DNA from: Ophthalmolycus amberensis
Lineage: Eukaryota; Chordata; Actinopteri; Perciformes; Zoarcidae
Assembly (NCBI GenBank): GCA_024529925.1
Contig: JAFEUB010000917.1
Span: 558,001-622,000 of the forward strand
Direction of reading: 5' to 3'
Length of the DNA: 64,000 nt
A model generated the notes under the pieces. That model worked only from the letters and a program-made list of their open reading frames with translations. It searched no databases and was not told where the DNA came from. The number at the start of each line of letters is the position of its first letter. Within the stretch, counting starts at the first letter, position 1. This document shows positions 47,828 to 59,900 of the stretch, in pieces. Made by a program: the position numbers and the translations under genes.

Positions 47828-50115
47828 CCTAACACACTGTTGACTTGCTCGCTTCATGGGATTCAATGACGTTAATTATAAGGAAATAATACCGGCCTTA
47901 TCCTTAAACTAATACCACTTCTTCAGTTGTGTTCGCCTTGCAAAAAGCGGTATTAATAAGAGATCCACGGGACGTCTTTATTAGAAGTGTGTTATTTACC
48001 CACAGTGTAGTGTATTGAGAGGGGACCCCTATTAACTGTTGCACAGCCGAACGGCATGCTGGGTACAGCTCGCTTTCCGCCGCTCGTGACCCGACTCGGG
48101 TACCGGAGGCCGAGCCATCGGCCCCGTTCCAAATAGGAAAGTTCTGAATGGGCACTGCACTAGTTCATGCAAGTCCACAGCGTTTTTATATTCAAGCATT
48201 GTACAGACAGAGGCCTTGAAAGTGATGAAAAAATATCTATCCAAAAATTTGACTAACTAAATGGAATTTGTTAAAAGGAGATGAAAAAAGGCCGATAGTT
48301 GTTGGTTTCATCTTGCGTTTGAGGGCGTAATTAATAACAGGCGAGAAATGATTATACATCAACCTATTGAACTGAATAGCACCGGAGAGTCCGTCCTTGA
48401 TCATCGAGAAATAGAATTTCATAAACTTGAGATAACATATGCACAATGAAGGTTGTACTATTAACACGTTTTAGTGGTCTAATATGCTTAATAGGCAACA
48501 CTCAGTACATTAGTCATCTGAGGACACCATTAAAAAGTGATTAAAGGTGTCTTTTTGTAAAGCACCCCTGACCCCAATGGAATTCGTATATGCCGCAAAC
48601 CATCTGGGCACCTGGGTGTGACTGCGTTTGTTTGGTCCCACACTCACTGCAGCGGGAGTGTGCGATCGTCACAAGTTTGATAGGATTTGAAAGGCTGCAG
48701 TGTGATTTGAGAAGGTGTGATTGTGGAGTTTCTGTGTGGCAGAAAATCTACATTCCTTTCAGCTCCTCAAACAATGTTCTCTGTGGCCTCAAACCTTTGC
48801 TGTAATTACATGTGTGAATCATTTCCTTTGAGCCCAGATATTTTTCTCACAGATACAAAATCCCTTCGCACCGGTAGACGCTGATTCTGGATGATTCATC
48901 CTCACGCAGCTTCATACCGGCTATGATGTGAATCTAAGCAGCAGGTCGTCACAACACGCAGATTACAGAGCACGGATCTTACCTCAATTAAAGACAACCC
49001 ACCACTGGAGATTGTGATATATGACAAAATAGAAGAGAGAAGAAAATATATTTATATTTTAAAAATAAGACTAAAATGCCATGCTGCTTGAGATTAAAGG
49101 TCTTGGACACCAACACGGGTGTCTTTTGTTCTTTTTCAAATTTGGCTGTGATTTCCAGGGGGTGTCTAAATACTATGTCCTACTGACAAATGTGTTTGGT
49201 TCCCGGTGAGATAAAAGGCCAAAAAAATATGGCGGCCTTTATAGCACAATGCGCTTCAACTAAAGAAAACACATGCAGATGCAGGTGTAGATGAAACACA
49301 ATCAGGGAAGAAAACATCTCCACAAATTTGACTTCTTTGTCCAGCATTACAGAACATGCTTCAAAAATACAGAAGCCAGGAGACGTAAATTGAGTCAGGT
49401 CTGTTCATAATGTATCAAAGGCACAGCTGTGATGCCAAAACAGGCCAGGGGCATAAATTGAGGGGGAAGCAATGTGCGAACCACATCCACCTTCGAACTT
49501 GGCTTTTCATTTTAATTTCAATCTAAAGTTCGGTAATGCCAAAAAAAGACCAGGTGTGTGAAGCGGAGGAGCGCCAATGTCCCTTCCGCACTTCCTCGTG
49601 CCCTAATTCCGACGCCCTTGCTTGGACCATACCCGTCTTTGAAGTCACATTTGTAAAGTTTTGTGACTGCCAAAATCTGTCCAATCCCACAGACAGACAA
49701 ATAAACACGGGACCGTTCACCCAGGAGATCGCTGTACCTGATAATCCACAGCAGCAAAACCACCGGTGGAACTAATAACATCAATAACAACTGCACTCTG
49801 TGTTTAGGTGAGACAATTAAACTGACTTCTTCACTACTGTAAGCTGCAACTACGAGCAGCAAAGCCATGGAACTCATTGTTAACGAGATACATTAGCTTG
49901 TCGGGTTGAGTTATGTAAAAATGTGTATTTTTTACTATTGTTTTGTTTTTCTTGCCGGACAACCAATTGAAACCCACGTACATGCATACATGAACATCCA
50001 TATGCACACATACTTACCTGTTTGTCATTTTTTCATTTTTTTGGTTTGTTGTTTTTTTAATTATTATTATTATTTTTATATTTTTTCCCTCCATCTCAAA
50101 AGGCTCAAGGACATT

Positions 50116-50117
<2 letters not shown>
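47828..50117. other. Gene-free stretch
   Basis: Nothing recognised. A full-consensus CAG|GTAAGT donor exists on the minus strand at 50018-50012, but the sequence before it is A-rich low complexity. Confidence 0.5.

Positions 50118-50151
<34 letters not shown>
50118..50151. repeat. (CA)n microsatellite
   Basis: About 17 uninterrupted CA units. Confidence 0.97.
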
Positions 50152-50153
<2 letters not shown>

Positions 50154-50507
50154 ATGATATTTGCTGGCTTTTATCCCACTGTTCTTGTCATCCTCTTGTT
50201 GTTATGTATGTATTGTCTAAATATTGTCTCGTGTCTTTCAATAAAAAATGTATTAAAAAAAAAGAAAAAAAAAAGTTATTTAAAAAACAGAGTTCACGAC
50301 TAACACATCCACTATGCATGACATCGTTACGCTTGTTACATAAGAAAGTGTGGTTGCTATTTATTCATGTATTCATTTTTTCTAACCTTAACAAGGTAGT
50401 TTAAACCTAACCAATCGTTTCACGTTAGCCTCCGTTGCATTGCATGAGACTGCAAGTGAGACGCAAGGCTGATATACAACTTATTATGAAACATATTTTT
50501 GCTACAG

Positions 50508-50580
50508 AAATGCTGACATTCAACTTATTGTTTGCGGAAAAGTACGACAACATTGTTTTCTGGCAGAAAAAAACTGACAG
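50508..50580 (+). CDS. Candidate 73-nt internal exon
   Basis: ACATATTTTTGCTACAG is a plausible acceptor ending at 50507. CAG|GTAAGT at 50578-50586 is a full-consensus donor. Of the three frames only one is open throughout, beginning at ATG 50510: MLTFNLLFAEKYDN, ending WQKKTD. It would be entered with two leftover bases and left with two. The peptide is not recognised. No partner exon was found nearby. It could be a chance acceptor-donor pair. Confidence 0.22.
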
Positions 50581-50586
50581 GTAAGT

Positions 50587-51948
50587 CTCATTCCATACCT
50601 GTGGACCTCTGCAAAGCACACCAAAGCTTTTTCCGAGTCTTATATATCATGGCCAGTGGGGACATTCACCTTTGACAACGATAACGTATAACTTTCTTTA
50701 ATACAAATAAAATCTGCGGCGCAACAGATGGGAAAATGCACAGTTGCCAGCTAGAAAGGAGGAGCCTGCTTTTGTTTGCCTATGTCTGACACCAAGGACC
50801 CATTGTTTCAAAAAGGACAGTGGTAAATCTGCCCCCATTCATTGCATATTTCACATGTGCTGTTCGAGAACGGAAGCTCAGCAGCAGTAACTAGGACAAG
50901 AGTTAGCAAATGGTCAGTTCCAAGGTCCTTATGTCGCACATCCTGGCTCGCCGAGGATTAATGGGACACTTGATGGAACTGAACAACCGTCTGCTGTGAG
51001 AAAGCTCTATTATCTTCATCAATTAGCTTTGCACACGCAGAGAGGTTAATGTTCCAGGCAAGCCCAAGTTGTTGCGCTCGGAGATTTGGCTAGCTCCCCA
51101 TCAGCTCACGTGGCCACTGACTGCAATACTGGAAGAGGAATATCATTGCCCAGGAGTCCCAGACACCTTCCACTTCCCCCACCTTGTGGCCGCTCACTAA
51201 TAATCCTCTCCTGACTGATCATCCTTTGAACATATGGGAGAATTTGATTCATTGCATACTGTCACATAACAGGTAAAGTATTTATTTAGTTGGTTTTGCT
51301 CTCGGTTTCCGCTGCCAGGGAAGGTTGATCTATTATCCAAAGGGCTCCACAGAAGCAATGCATGGTAGTGTACAACAAAACGCTTCATGTCTCAAAGTGA
51401 AATATGATATTGATTGATACTGTGGTGTGTTGACCTGACAGTGCGCCATAGGGCTGAATATGAGAGTGCTTCTTCTGTCAAAAGAATGGAAACCCGGAGA
51501 GACTTGCAGTCAACAAACACAAACTTGCAAACACATTTCCATATGGGAACTCTAAAATAGAGTTTGTTTTTGCAAAACGGAGCTCAAATATCCTGTAAAA
51601 TGTCTGATTGGCGAGTCTGTGTGACCACTTATATAAATGCATCGGATGCAGTTATTGACGTGTCATTTGATGCTTCCAGTGTGATGCCTAATGAGTTGTG
51701 CTACTGTATCATATTTTCTTGCCAATAGCGTCCTCAGCAGGTCGATTCACGTGCTTAGAGACGAGCTATTGGACTGTATTGTGTTGTTTCATCAATTTAT
51801 CAGACTTGCTATTAACTATGTAAAGCATCAATATGCATAATGTATATACAGCTATTACCAGAGGACAATCCTCTTCTGGATTATATGTGGCTGGAGTCTC
51901 TCCCAGCATGCCTAGGGTGAAAATCAGGAGAATACCAGAGGAAATGTA

Positions 51949-51952
<4 letters not shown>
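50587..51952. other. Gene-free stretch
   Basis: Unique DNA. 51000-51150 (CATCAATTAGCTTTGCAC and GAGGTTAATG) resembles conserved non-coding DNA but is untested. Confidence 0.45.

Positions 51953-52005
<53 letters not shown>
51953..52005. repeat. (AC)n microsatellite
   Basis: About 26 uninterrupted AC units, the longest AC repeat in the window. It directly abuts the tRNA-like repeat. Confidence 0.98.
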
Positions 52006-52008
<3 letters not shown>

Positions 52009-52014
52009 AAAGAG

Positions 52015-52097
52015 CCGCTAGGCTGGGAGTTGAGCCCATGCAGGCCCTTTATGCTGGGAGGCAACAGTGCAAACCACTGAGCCACACTGTGGCACCT
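52015..52097 (-). mobile_element. tRNA-like SINE head
   Basis: The minus strand reads GTGCCACAGTGTGGCTCAGT, then GGTTTGCACTGTTGCCTC. TGGCTCAGTGGTTT (52071-52084) is a strong A box. GGGCTCAACTCCC (52025-52037) is a degenerate B box. I know this head (GGTGGCTCAGTGGTTAGCAC) as widespread in fish genomes. It is a different family from the two copies at 4.1 and 62.5 kb. Confidence 0.65.
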
Positions 52098-54094
52098 CTG
52101 GACATTTTTTGATTTTGTTAATTAGCTTTTCCTCATCCATGTCTTGGCACGCTGTGGCCTACTTACCATAATTCTTAAGATGCACAGTGGCATGACATAC
52201 AGTAGTACCCAACACAACATCCTCCCGGAAAAGCAGTTGTTTTGGCGCCCTATTAATGCTCCAAAATTAAATTAAACTCATGTTAGAGGCGACAGTCGAG
52301 ACTTTCTTTTGAAACAATTACATTACTGCTGCTCCACTGCACAAACTGACCGGGAGATACGCAGTAAGTGTTTCAAAGTTGACTCTACAGGCCTGCTGAT
52401 CATTCCGAGTAACGAAATGATTTCTCTGTCGGGTGCTGAGGCTTCCTCCTTCAGATTGGCATTTCTTCAATGATTGAGGCACGATACTGTGGCACTGCAA
52501 ACAACAAGGCTAAAGTGCCTTGCTGTTTTCAAGTCAACAAAACATGAACCATACTGTAACCTAGTTTGTCACCTTTAAGTTCATGAAGAAACAGTTGCTT
52601 CTTCATACATATAGCTGTGGTATGCTCCACGGGTCATATACATCAGGTCACATTACTTTTTCACTGGCTGGAAACAACTCTGATCTGAGCAGTAAGAGTG
52701 AAAGAAACGTTAAAGCCGTTGATTAGAAGACGAAATGCTGAAGGGAACTGCAGATTTGGATGATAATTATCTGCATACATTTGATTTATTATAGCAGTTT
52801 TACCATCCTGTAGATGTCATGCCCAGATATTATAGAAATGTATCTTAGATATAAGGAGTTTGACATTGTGTTGGACAGTGAAAAAAGCTTTTACCTTGCC
52901 TCCTACAATACTTAACATACTGTGGTGTATGGGGGTATGGTATACAATGGAAGGTGCAGTTGATAACACATTTTTATCCGGGTTTTGAGGACTTAAGCGC
53001 CAAACAAAAATAGAGATTTCACAGTCAGGTTGCGAGAGGAGATCATGAGAGTAATATGCGTCGACAAAATCCCACTCTAGCTTCTAGAAGGAGTCTAAAT
53101 TCTAGGACAGTTGCCTCTGTGCTGAGGGGCTCAGAGCTGGACCCAGGACATCCTGGTGCCGTCTGACAGATTCGACGGTGCTTATTCAGCACCCAGAGAC
53201 CAGTAAATCAATGATCCTTCAACTGTTAATCAATCACAACTCACTGCTATTCTCATAAGACCACTGTAGCTTCATTACTGTTCAACAATTAACACTGCCA
53301 GGAGAGTGATTGGTACGCTGACTTCCATGATTAATGTGACTATAAAATAGGAGGGGGGTCCAATGAATTTAAATTTCGATGTTAATTAATTACAGCAGAG
53401 TTATTAATTCATTACAGGATGAGGTTAAAGTGTTTGGTTGCTTCCACATATCAACATGACTTAGACTGACAGCAGCAGGGTAATACAAGTTTCATTCAGG
53501 ATTATTCAAAATCCACTCTTTTGTAGTATATAACTTTTACTGTGTATCGACAGGTGACGCTGTCGGTCTTTTTTATGTTACTTGGTCTCAGCAAAGACTG
53601 GAAAATCACAATAGTGCTGCATCTGTCCTTTTCTCGCTCTAAATCTTGTTAAAGTCTGTCACAAATCAGTGAGTTCGGTAATTGCTATTTGTACTCTCTC
53701 GTGCCGGGTTACCAAACTGTTTTCAAGCCGCACATCTTTTTGAGGCCTTGGACTGTTGCAATTGATTTTTTTCAATCATCAGTTGTTTGTAACCAAACAT
53801 GTGTCTGGCTCCGAATGAGATACTAATTGGACATTATCATTGTAATGATTGAAGACGACAGCAGGTAGCTGGCAAATGCTGAATTGTGTCCCAAAAGATG
53901 GGATGAGTCAAGACGAGATCACAGCACCTCCTACACGCTGTTCCCAGATGGCACATTTACAAACATAATCCCTGCATTATTCCTTGTGCTTGTTTTCAGC
54001 ATTTGTTGTGAGCTAAGAATGTTGTCTTATTTTCATTATTGATGTATTTATTTGCAGCACGTGTCTTGGATATTATTATGTGTCATGTCTTACC
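52098..54094. other. Gene-free stretch
   Basis: No gene was recognised. 53290-53440 carries TGATTAATGTGAC, GATGTTAATTAATTACAGCA and TTATTAATTCATTACAGG, a dense cluster of homeodomain-type sites that may be an enhancer. Confidence 0.45.
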
Positions 54095-54102
54095 GTAATA
54101 AG
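54095..54102. repeat. Left target-site duplication of hAT-type element
   Basis: GTAATAAG, paired with GTAATGAG at 54806-54813 (7 of 8). Confidence 0.8.
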
Positions 54103-54805
54103 TAGGGCTGGGTAGTTAAAATAATTACTGTACTTCCTAAGGAAACTGAATAAGTATTACGTCAATAAACACCTATTGGTCCACCTTCATAACGCCACCA
54201 TAAAGAGCATCCCGATATAAATTCTAACTCTATTGTATGCAAGCTAAGACAGTCTCTCCGTTCGCTTTTTTCTTCTGGTATTTGCATTTGTGATAAAAGG
54301 GGTGTTCCTTTGTGACAAAACGTCTAAGTAGCATAAACCTGTGTTTGCCACAGAGCTTATTTTCTGCAATAATCCAAAATCCAATAGAAAAAAAAATCCC
54401 ATTGGCTTTTTGTGGAGGGAACCGGTGCTAGGCTAACTTCCTGTGTTGGCCTACAAAAACACGTCATCCCTGCAGCACTGTATGTGCTGTGGCCTCCTGT
54501 TCCCCGTGAGGTTAACACTTTTAGCTCTATCAGCACCATTGCTTTTGCTCCCAGCCACCAGCTCAGCCTCCTCTATGCCGAGAGCCATGTGCAGACAATT
54601 CCGGCAGTATTGTGCTGCGTCACATTAACATAAAGACCTCTTGTAGTGATTGGCTGCGAGCAAAACCAAATACATCATTTTTTTTTCTAGATCTGGACCC
54701 AAAAAGGATCGAATGCAGGCATCGTTTGACTGGAGACTTTTTGATACTACTAACTAGACTATTTCAGTCGATAGTTTAAAAGGTATCGAGTACCACCCAG
54801 CCCTA
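54103..54805. mobile_element. hAT-type non-autonomous transposon, complete
   Basis: The element starts TAGGGCTGGGTAGTTA and ends GTACCACCCAGCCCTA, giving inverted ends TAGGGCTGGGT(A/G)GT. It is flanked by GTAATAAG (54095-54102) and GTAATGAG (54806-54813), an 8-bp target duplication with one mismatch. Both features define hAT elements, and TAGGGCTGGG is a common hAT end in vertebrates. The 703-bp interior encodes no transposase, so it was mobilised in trans. A related fragment lies at 38.8-39.0 kb. Confidence 0.88.
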
Positions 54806-54813
54806 GTAATGAG
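54806..54813. repeat. Right target-site duplication of hAT-type element
   Basis: GTAATGAG, the partner of 54095-54102. Confidence 0.8.
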
Positions 54814-56281
54814 TGAGACGTTATCTGTTTTTTGGACAGCAGGCTGTGGAGGAAAAAACTGCGAAGTCAATAAGTTTGGCTCTTGGTTCATGTGTTCCCT
54901 TAGCATCCAGTCTCAGTTGATTGGCACATGGAGAACTCAATTTTGTACATTTGCATCAGTTCTCTGCCAAAGTGCTAATCAGATGGGAACCTGTACCCAC
55001 ATTTCCCAGCAATTAAATATTAATACAACGTGCACTAACACATGTCAAGGCAAATGTCAAAACACCATCCATTTTCAAACAAAGCTGCTACATGCCTCGT
55101 TTCAAATGAGAGCAGGGTTATTTCTCCGACAGCAGATTTGTTCGAAGCATTTGTATCATGGCATGACTAACATATAGGGCTTACTGAAAATGTTGTTCTT
55201 GTTCAAGTTTTTGTTGAACCTCTTGTCTTTACTCTGCAAACTTACAGGAATCGGCAATAGACAGTGAGGACTCTTTGAAGTCTGGAGTTGGAGTTTTTTG
55301 ACGAAAAGAAAAAATACAGTAGCTGAGGGAAAGGATGCCAGCGCAACTACCACAGATGAATTTGATATCCCACGGACCCATCAGTATAGGCAGAGATACC
55401 GTACAGCACCTGAGAACTTGCTTTCAAAACTTTAGTATTTCTCTAAAATATTAAATATTGATGACTAAATACACAACAATCAGTTTAAATTTGAAAAGAG
55501 AACATCCTTGGTATTAGTTGTTGAGAGTTGAACCCCAAATAAACTGCTTTATCAGGGCAACATGAGCAAACAACCCCACAGCTGTCAACAGACTGATTTG
55601 CAAAATCCTGATTGGTGCATGGAGATACACAACATCACTATCCTATCGCTCATAGCAAGGAATCCATTGTTTGTTTGCAGGCACTTTAAACTTCCATAAG
55701 GTGCGGGTTATTGGGAGACAGATAGAAACAAAAAAGAAATGGTTGCAGAAGAGGCTGAGATGTTGTGACTTTTAATCGGTCATGCTCCAAAACCACTGGA
55801 CTACATTTCCCAGAATGCAACTTAATACATCATTTATTTGACCTTTCTTGATTATTAAACTTACCGCGTCTTTAAATCTCCACACCCTCGATTTGTGACA
55901 CAGCGAATTTGCTCTAAATTGTGAGTCTCCAAGTCGAAGCCGAGATATCCTGCTGACTTAATTAGACTTTAGAAAGCTTCTCCAAAGTTTACACAGGCAG
56001 GGTAGTACTCCTCGCAATCTCGGAACCCATCGGCTATCAGTCTGTAAATAATTTGGCCTCCGGGGACAACTGACATTATTTATGGGATTCCAGTGAAGCC
56101 AGCAGATAACGAAGAGCGGATATCCAGGCCCAGACTTCCTCCTCTTTGAACCACTCATGATCAGCAGCTTGAGATTCGACGACGGAGTTGGTACTGAGAG
56201 ACGTCTATGACCAGATTGTATATCTGCAGTCACATGCAGATACATGCCTCTACAAACTAATATAAAGCTAAATCGAAAAGT
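54814..56281. other. Gene-free stretch
   Basis: Unique sequence with one ZNF143-like motif. No exon was recognised. Confidence 0.5.
55800..55818 (+). promoter_or_regulatory. ZNF143/STAF-like site
   Basis: ACTACATTTCCCAGAATGC differs at one position from the ACTACAATTCCCAGAATGC form of the ZNF143 (STAF) binding motif known in vertebrate promoters. It is not near other promoter signals here. The same string also travels in some fish repeats. Confidence 0.4.
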
Positions 56282-56366
56282 TAAATGTATTCTGCCTCTT
56301 TTGCTCTCCATACAGACTGTGTGGATGTAAATGTATTCTGCCTCTTTTGCTCTCCACACAGACTGT
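56282..56366. repeat. 46-bp tandem duplication
   Basis: TAAATGTATTCTGCCTCTTT starts at 56282 and again at 56328. The second copy runs for about 39 bases with one mismatch (CCATACAG versus CCACACAG). A recent slippage or repair duplication. Confidence 0.9.
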
Positions 56367-56477
56367 TTACCATTATGCAACCAAAGCCTGCTCAAACGTA
56401 ATTGGTCAATACTACTCGGACTACAAACGGCCTAAAATAACAGGAACCAGAATTCTTCCAATCGGCTCTTTTCATAG

Positions 56478-56617
56478 CAGCCATTTTGACATGTCTTTGC
56501 GGGGTAAACACAGGTGTAATTGATAGTTAATTATGGTCCCAATCTATTTAGTTGTCCCATTCATTTTTTCAACCACACCTGTGTTAACCTTGCAATAACA
56601 TGTCAACAGGGCCGATG
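56478..56617. mobile_element. Short palindromic (foldback) element
   Basis: CAGCCATTTTGACATGTCTT at the left is mirrored on the right by AACATGTCAACAGGGCCGAT. GTAAACACAGGTGT is mirrored by ACACCTGTGTTAAC. Arms 56478-56517 and 56575-56617 pair at about 32 of 40 positions around a 57-base loop. No coding capacity. It ends 13 bases before the LINE copy. Confidence 0.75.
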
Positions 56618-56629
56618 TGAAAAGGTCCT

Positions 56630-56933
56630 ACAAAGTCCCAGAAAGCTGCAGGTCTGCTGAGACCCTCAGCTCATTTAAATCAAGATTGAAGACCTTTCTG
56701 TTTGCTGCTGCCTTTAATTGAACCACATTCAATTAATATATTAATCAATTTCCTGCATTTCTGCATTTTACTACTGAATTTTATTTCTTACACTGTTTCT
56801 TTAATTGTTTTTAAATCTCCTTTTCTTTTGCCTTATGTTTTGATGCTTTTAATGGTTTTATGTGAAGCACTTTGAATTACCTTGTTGTTGAAATGTGCTA
56901 TACAAATAAACTTGCCTTGCCTTGCCTTGCCTT
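56630..56933 (+). mobile_element. LINE 3' end (Jockey superfamily, L2/Rex1-like), copy 2
   Basis: Severely 5'-truncated copy of the same element as 22.13-22.72 kb, in opposite orientation. It holds the last 28 codons of ORF2, the 3' untranslated region with ATGTGCTATACAAATAAA, and the terminal (CTTGC)n repeat at 56911-56933. Near identity to copy 1 over about 300 bases points to recent activity of the subfamily. Confidence 0.9.
56635..56721 (+). pseudogene. LINE ORF2 terminal 28 codons
   Basis: Reads VPESCRSAETLSSF and ends KTFLFAAAFN before TGA, identical to the end of copy 1. It has no catalytic part and is a relic of a truncated insertion. Confidence 0.85.
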
Positions 56934-59900
56934 ACACCAAATTCATATCCTACTGATGGAGATATCTCTTTTTTGAACATCCAAAGTCTAAATGTAGCTT
57001 CTATCTGGCCCAGTTTAGAGAAACTGCTGAGAATAAGTAAGTGTCATAAGCGCCAGTCCTAAATCGAGAACCCCTACATTTTCTGGTCTCAGAGTAATTC
57101 ACAAAGCACTTTAGGAGTAAAAGCAGCTCTTAGTCTGAGAGAACTTGGAGGCAGTCCAGACTAATTCTCTCTCCAACAAAATTACAATCCCAGAACAACT
57201 AAACTGCACTCTCAATTACGTTTTGAGGGAAACCTATTTCCTCCTGGATTAAACAGTTTGAAACACGTGGTTGTAAATTGAGATAAAAGTAATCAAATAA
57301 CACAAACTACTTTCAATCAGGAGGGACTTGTTTTATAATTTAACAATGATTTATTATACATGCATCAAATATCAAAAGTGCAAAGTCTTTGGCGATTGGA
57401 CTCCATCCTGAAGTACTATCACCGAGGGTAGGGACACCAGGCCTACAGGCCTAATCCCCCCTGGAGTCCAGACACTGGTGGTGGTGGTGAAAGGAGTTGC
57501 TGCAATCTGATGATAAATCAGGAGCACGACTGTGATGCTGACTACAGCTATAAATTTCTTTCAAAAACACATTTTGATGGAGGCATTTGGACAAGGGCTC
57601 AGTTGACGCACCAACATATCGAGCCGATCCAATGACACTGGAGATGTTTTTGCTTTGCTCAACTCTATGCTACTTGAACAAAAAATGATATCAATTTGCA
57701 GCCCTGATGATCGTCACCTGTGAGACGTATTCATCACAACAACAACCAAAGTTTGAGAGCTCATCAATGCACATTTAATTATTACCGACTGCAATAGCTG
57801 GATGAATAAAGGTGATTTAATGGTCATCGCTGGATTTGCCAGTAAAATTGGTGCTAGTATTATCACATCAAAGTCTGAAGAAGTGTTTTGTTAGCTGGGA
57901 AAAAATACCACATTCTGATGGTGTTCGATGCCAGATAAGTCAATATAAAATACTTTTATTCTCATCTTATACATACCCAAACAGCCATACGTCCGTCCCT
58001 TCACTGGTCACCTGTCTCACCATTTATCACTGTGGCCATAATGACGAAGTTCACTCACGAAACAGGATGTCGTGACGTCCATAACAACGGGGTTAACCCT
58101 GCCTCTTATGTTGGCTGTTGAGTTATTTTTGTTCCTGACTAAAAGTTGCTCTCAGCAGCTCTTTGAAAAGCTTCAAGAGGAAATTCTTCGCTAGGATTTT
58201 TTATAGGCCTTACAGCCGAAGAATGCAGCCGCTGACCTTCATTTGAATGCGACTTTAAATGTTCTTTGATGGAAAAATAATTTGAAAGTCTTCCAACAAT
58301 ACTGACATTGAAAGGGTGAAAAGAGTTTCTCTTCCTGTAGAGAACAGAACCGTTGGCTGTGTACTTTGAGAAAGGATTTGGAGCCTTTCCTATTGACCTC
58401 CCGATAGCCAAAGTCTCTTTAGAGCCAGCATCCAGCAGCTGTTTATAACAAATTACCGGTCATTTTCACGGTGTTAGCCGGTTCCATTCTGCAACAATAT
58501 GACCGGTTTGCATTGTGCAGGTTTTTCTGCTGGTATTTCTTTGCAACAGGCCTCTGTGGAGCCTGAACACCCTTTTTATCTGTTCGCCTCAAGTCGCAAT
58601 CAGATAATTGTTTCTCAGAGCAACCATTTGAGACTGCGAGACCATGTAATCCCAGAGCCGCTCCGATGGCGCTACAATAGCACGAGGCTGCGAAGGAACT
58701 CTAAGGGTCTCATTGTGAGCCCCTCTCTGAGAAAGAGAGCGCTTCTCAGAATTGCTTAGGTTGAAGGCAGGGACCACAAATACTTGATTCATAGCGAACT
58801 ATCACAAAAGGCAAGGTGCCTTTTTTCAAAGGTCGCACTTATATTTCTGTGGAAGGACGGGATTGTATCTGTCAGCTTTTGTTGTTGCTATGGTAGCTTG
58901 AAATGGATGAAAAGCCTAGTTTTTTTATTCAGGACCCCAAAATCTGCTTACTAATTTCTTTTCAGCATTCATCATTACTATATTACCTGTCAGCTCTCTG
59001 CCTCTGTCGTTCCCCCCTCTATGCCTTATGGGAATGTCTGTATCCGTGTCCTACTCAACCCAGACAGTGTTGCCGCTCGTGGGGCTGCCTTGAAGATTCG
59101 ACGGCGATACCGCTGCAGATAGAGCGCCAGGATCCCCGGCAACATGGCGGCACGTCTACGGGAGGAGTGTGTGTTGCTTGAAATTGTGAACATATGGGAA
59201 AAGAAAGGAAGAGAGAAGAGAAGAACTTCAGGTTGACCTTTACAGACAAGACACTGTGAAGTCAAAGCCCTGGCATTTCAACTAAGCCACATTATATTTA
59301 GAATTGAAATGACTAATTGCAACAGAGAGCTCCAATTCCCATCTCTCATTATTTGTTTCAGGCGAAACCATTCATCAGAGTAAAGAATTGATTGAAATGT
59401 ATCAGGGATTTATTTTCCCTGATAGGGCTATTTATAAACCGCACGAATATGGCTACTTTTTTAGCTTTTTCTCTGTTTAAAGTGTTGTTGTTATTGCATG
59501 GGCAAGTGTACATGAGAGCTTTTGGTTTCAGCTCTTAATGCCTTTGAAAGCACAGAGGGACAAAAAGCTCTCCCGCAGATTGCCTTTATTTTTTCTTGTT
59601 TAAAATTCAATTTTAAAGCAGAAAATGTGCTGACTACTTGCAGAACAAATACTTAAAATGGTGAGAGGTGTAGGAGGAGGACTAATTAAATATAAACACC
59701 ATATAAATTGTTTTTGGGGCGCTTCTTTGCAAATCACTATCTATGTCAACGTACAAAGCCAAAGTTCTATTGCATGCCTCCTCAAAGCGACCGAATCCTT
59801 TTGTAATTTGCGTACATCTCTTTCAGTTTGTGATGCCAGTTAGTCGTTTTCTTTTCCGATGTTTTTGCTAAGTACATCCTTCTTTCTACAAAAATAAATA

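Noticed and set aside
50012..50090. Full-consensus donor on the minus strand at 50018-50012
   Set aside because: The sequence that would form the exon is A/T low complexity with no acceptor.
51766..52002. Minus-strand ORF with alternating Cys-Val
   Set aside because: Translation of the (AC)n microsatellite.
58139..58411. 90-codon minus-strand ORF
   Set aside because: No domain, splice site or codon bias. Its length is expected by chance in 64 kb.
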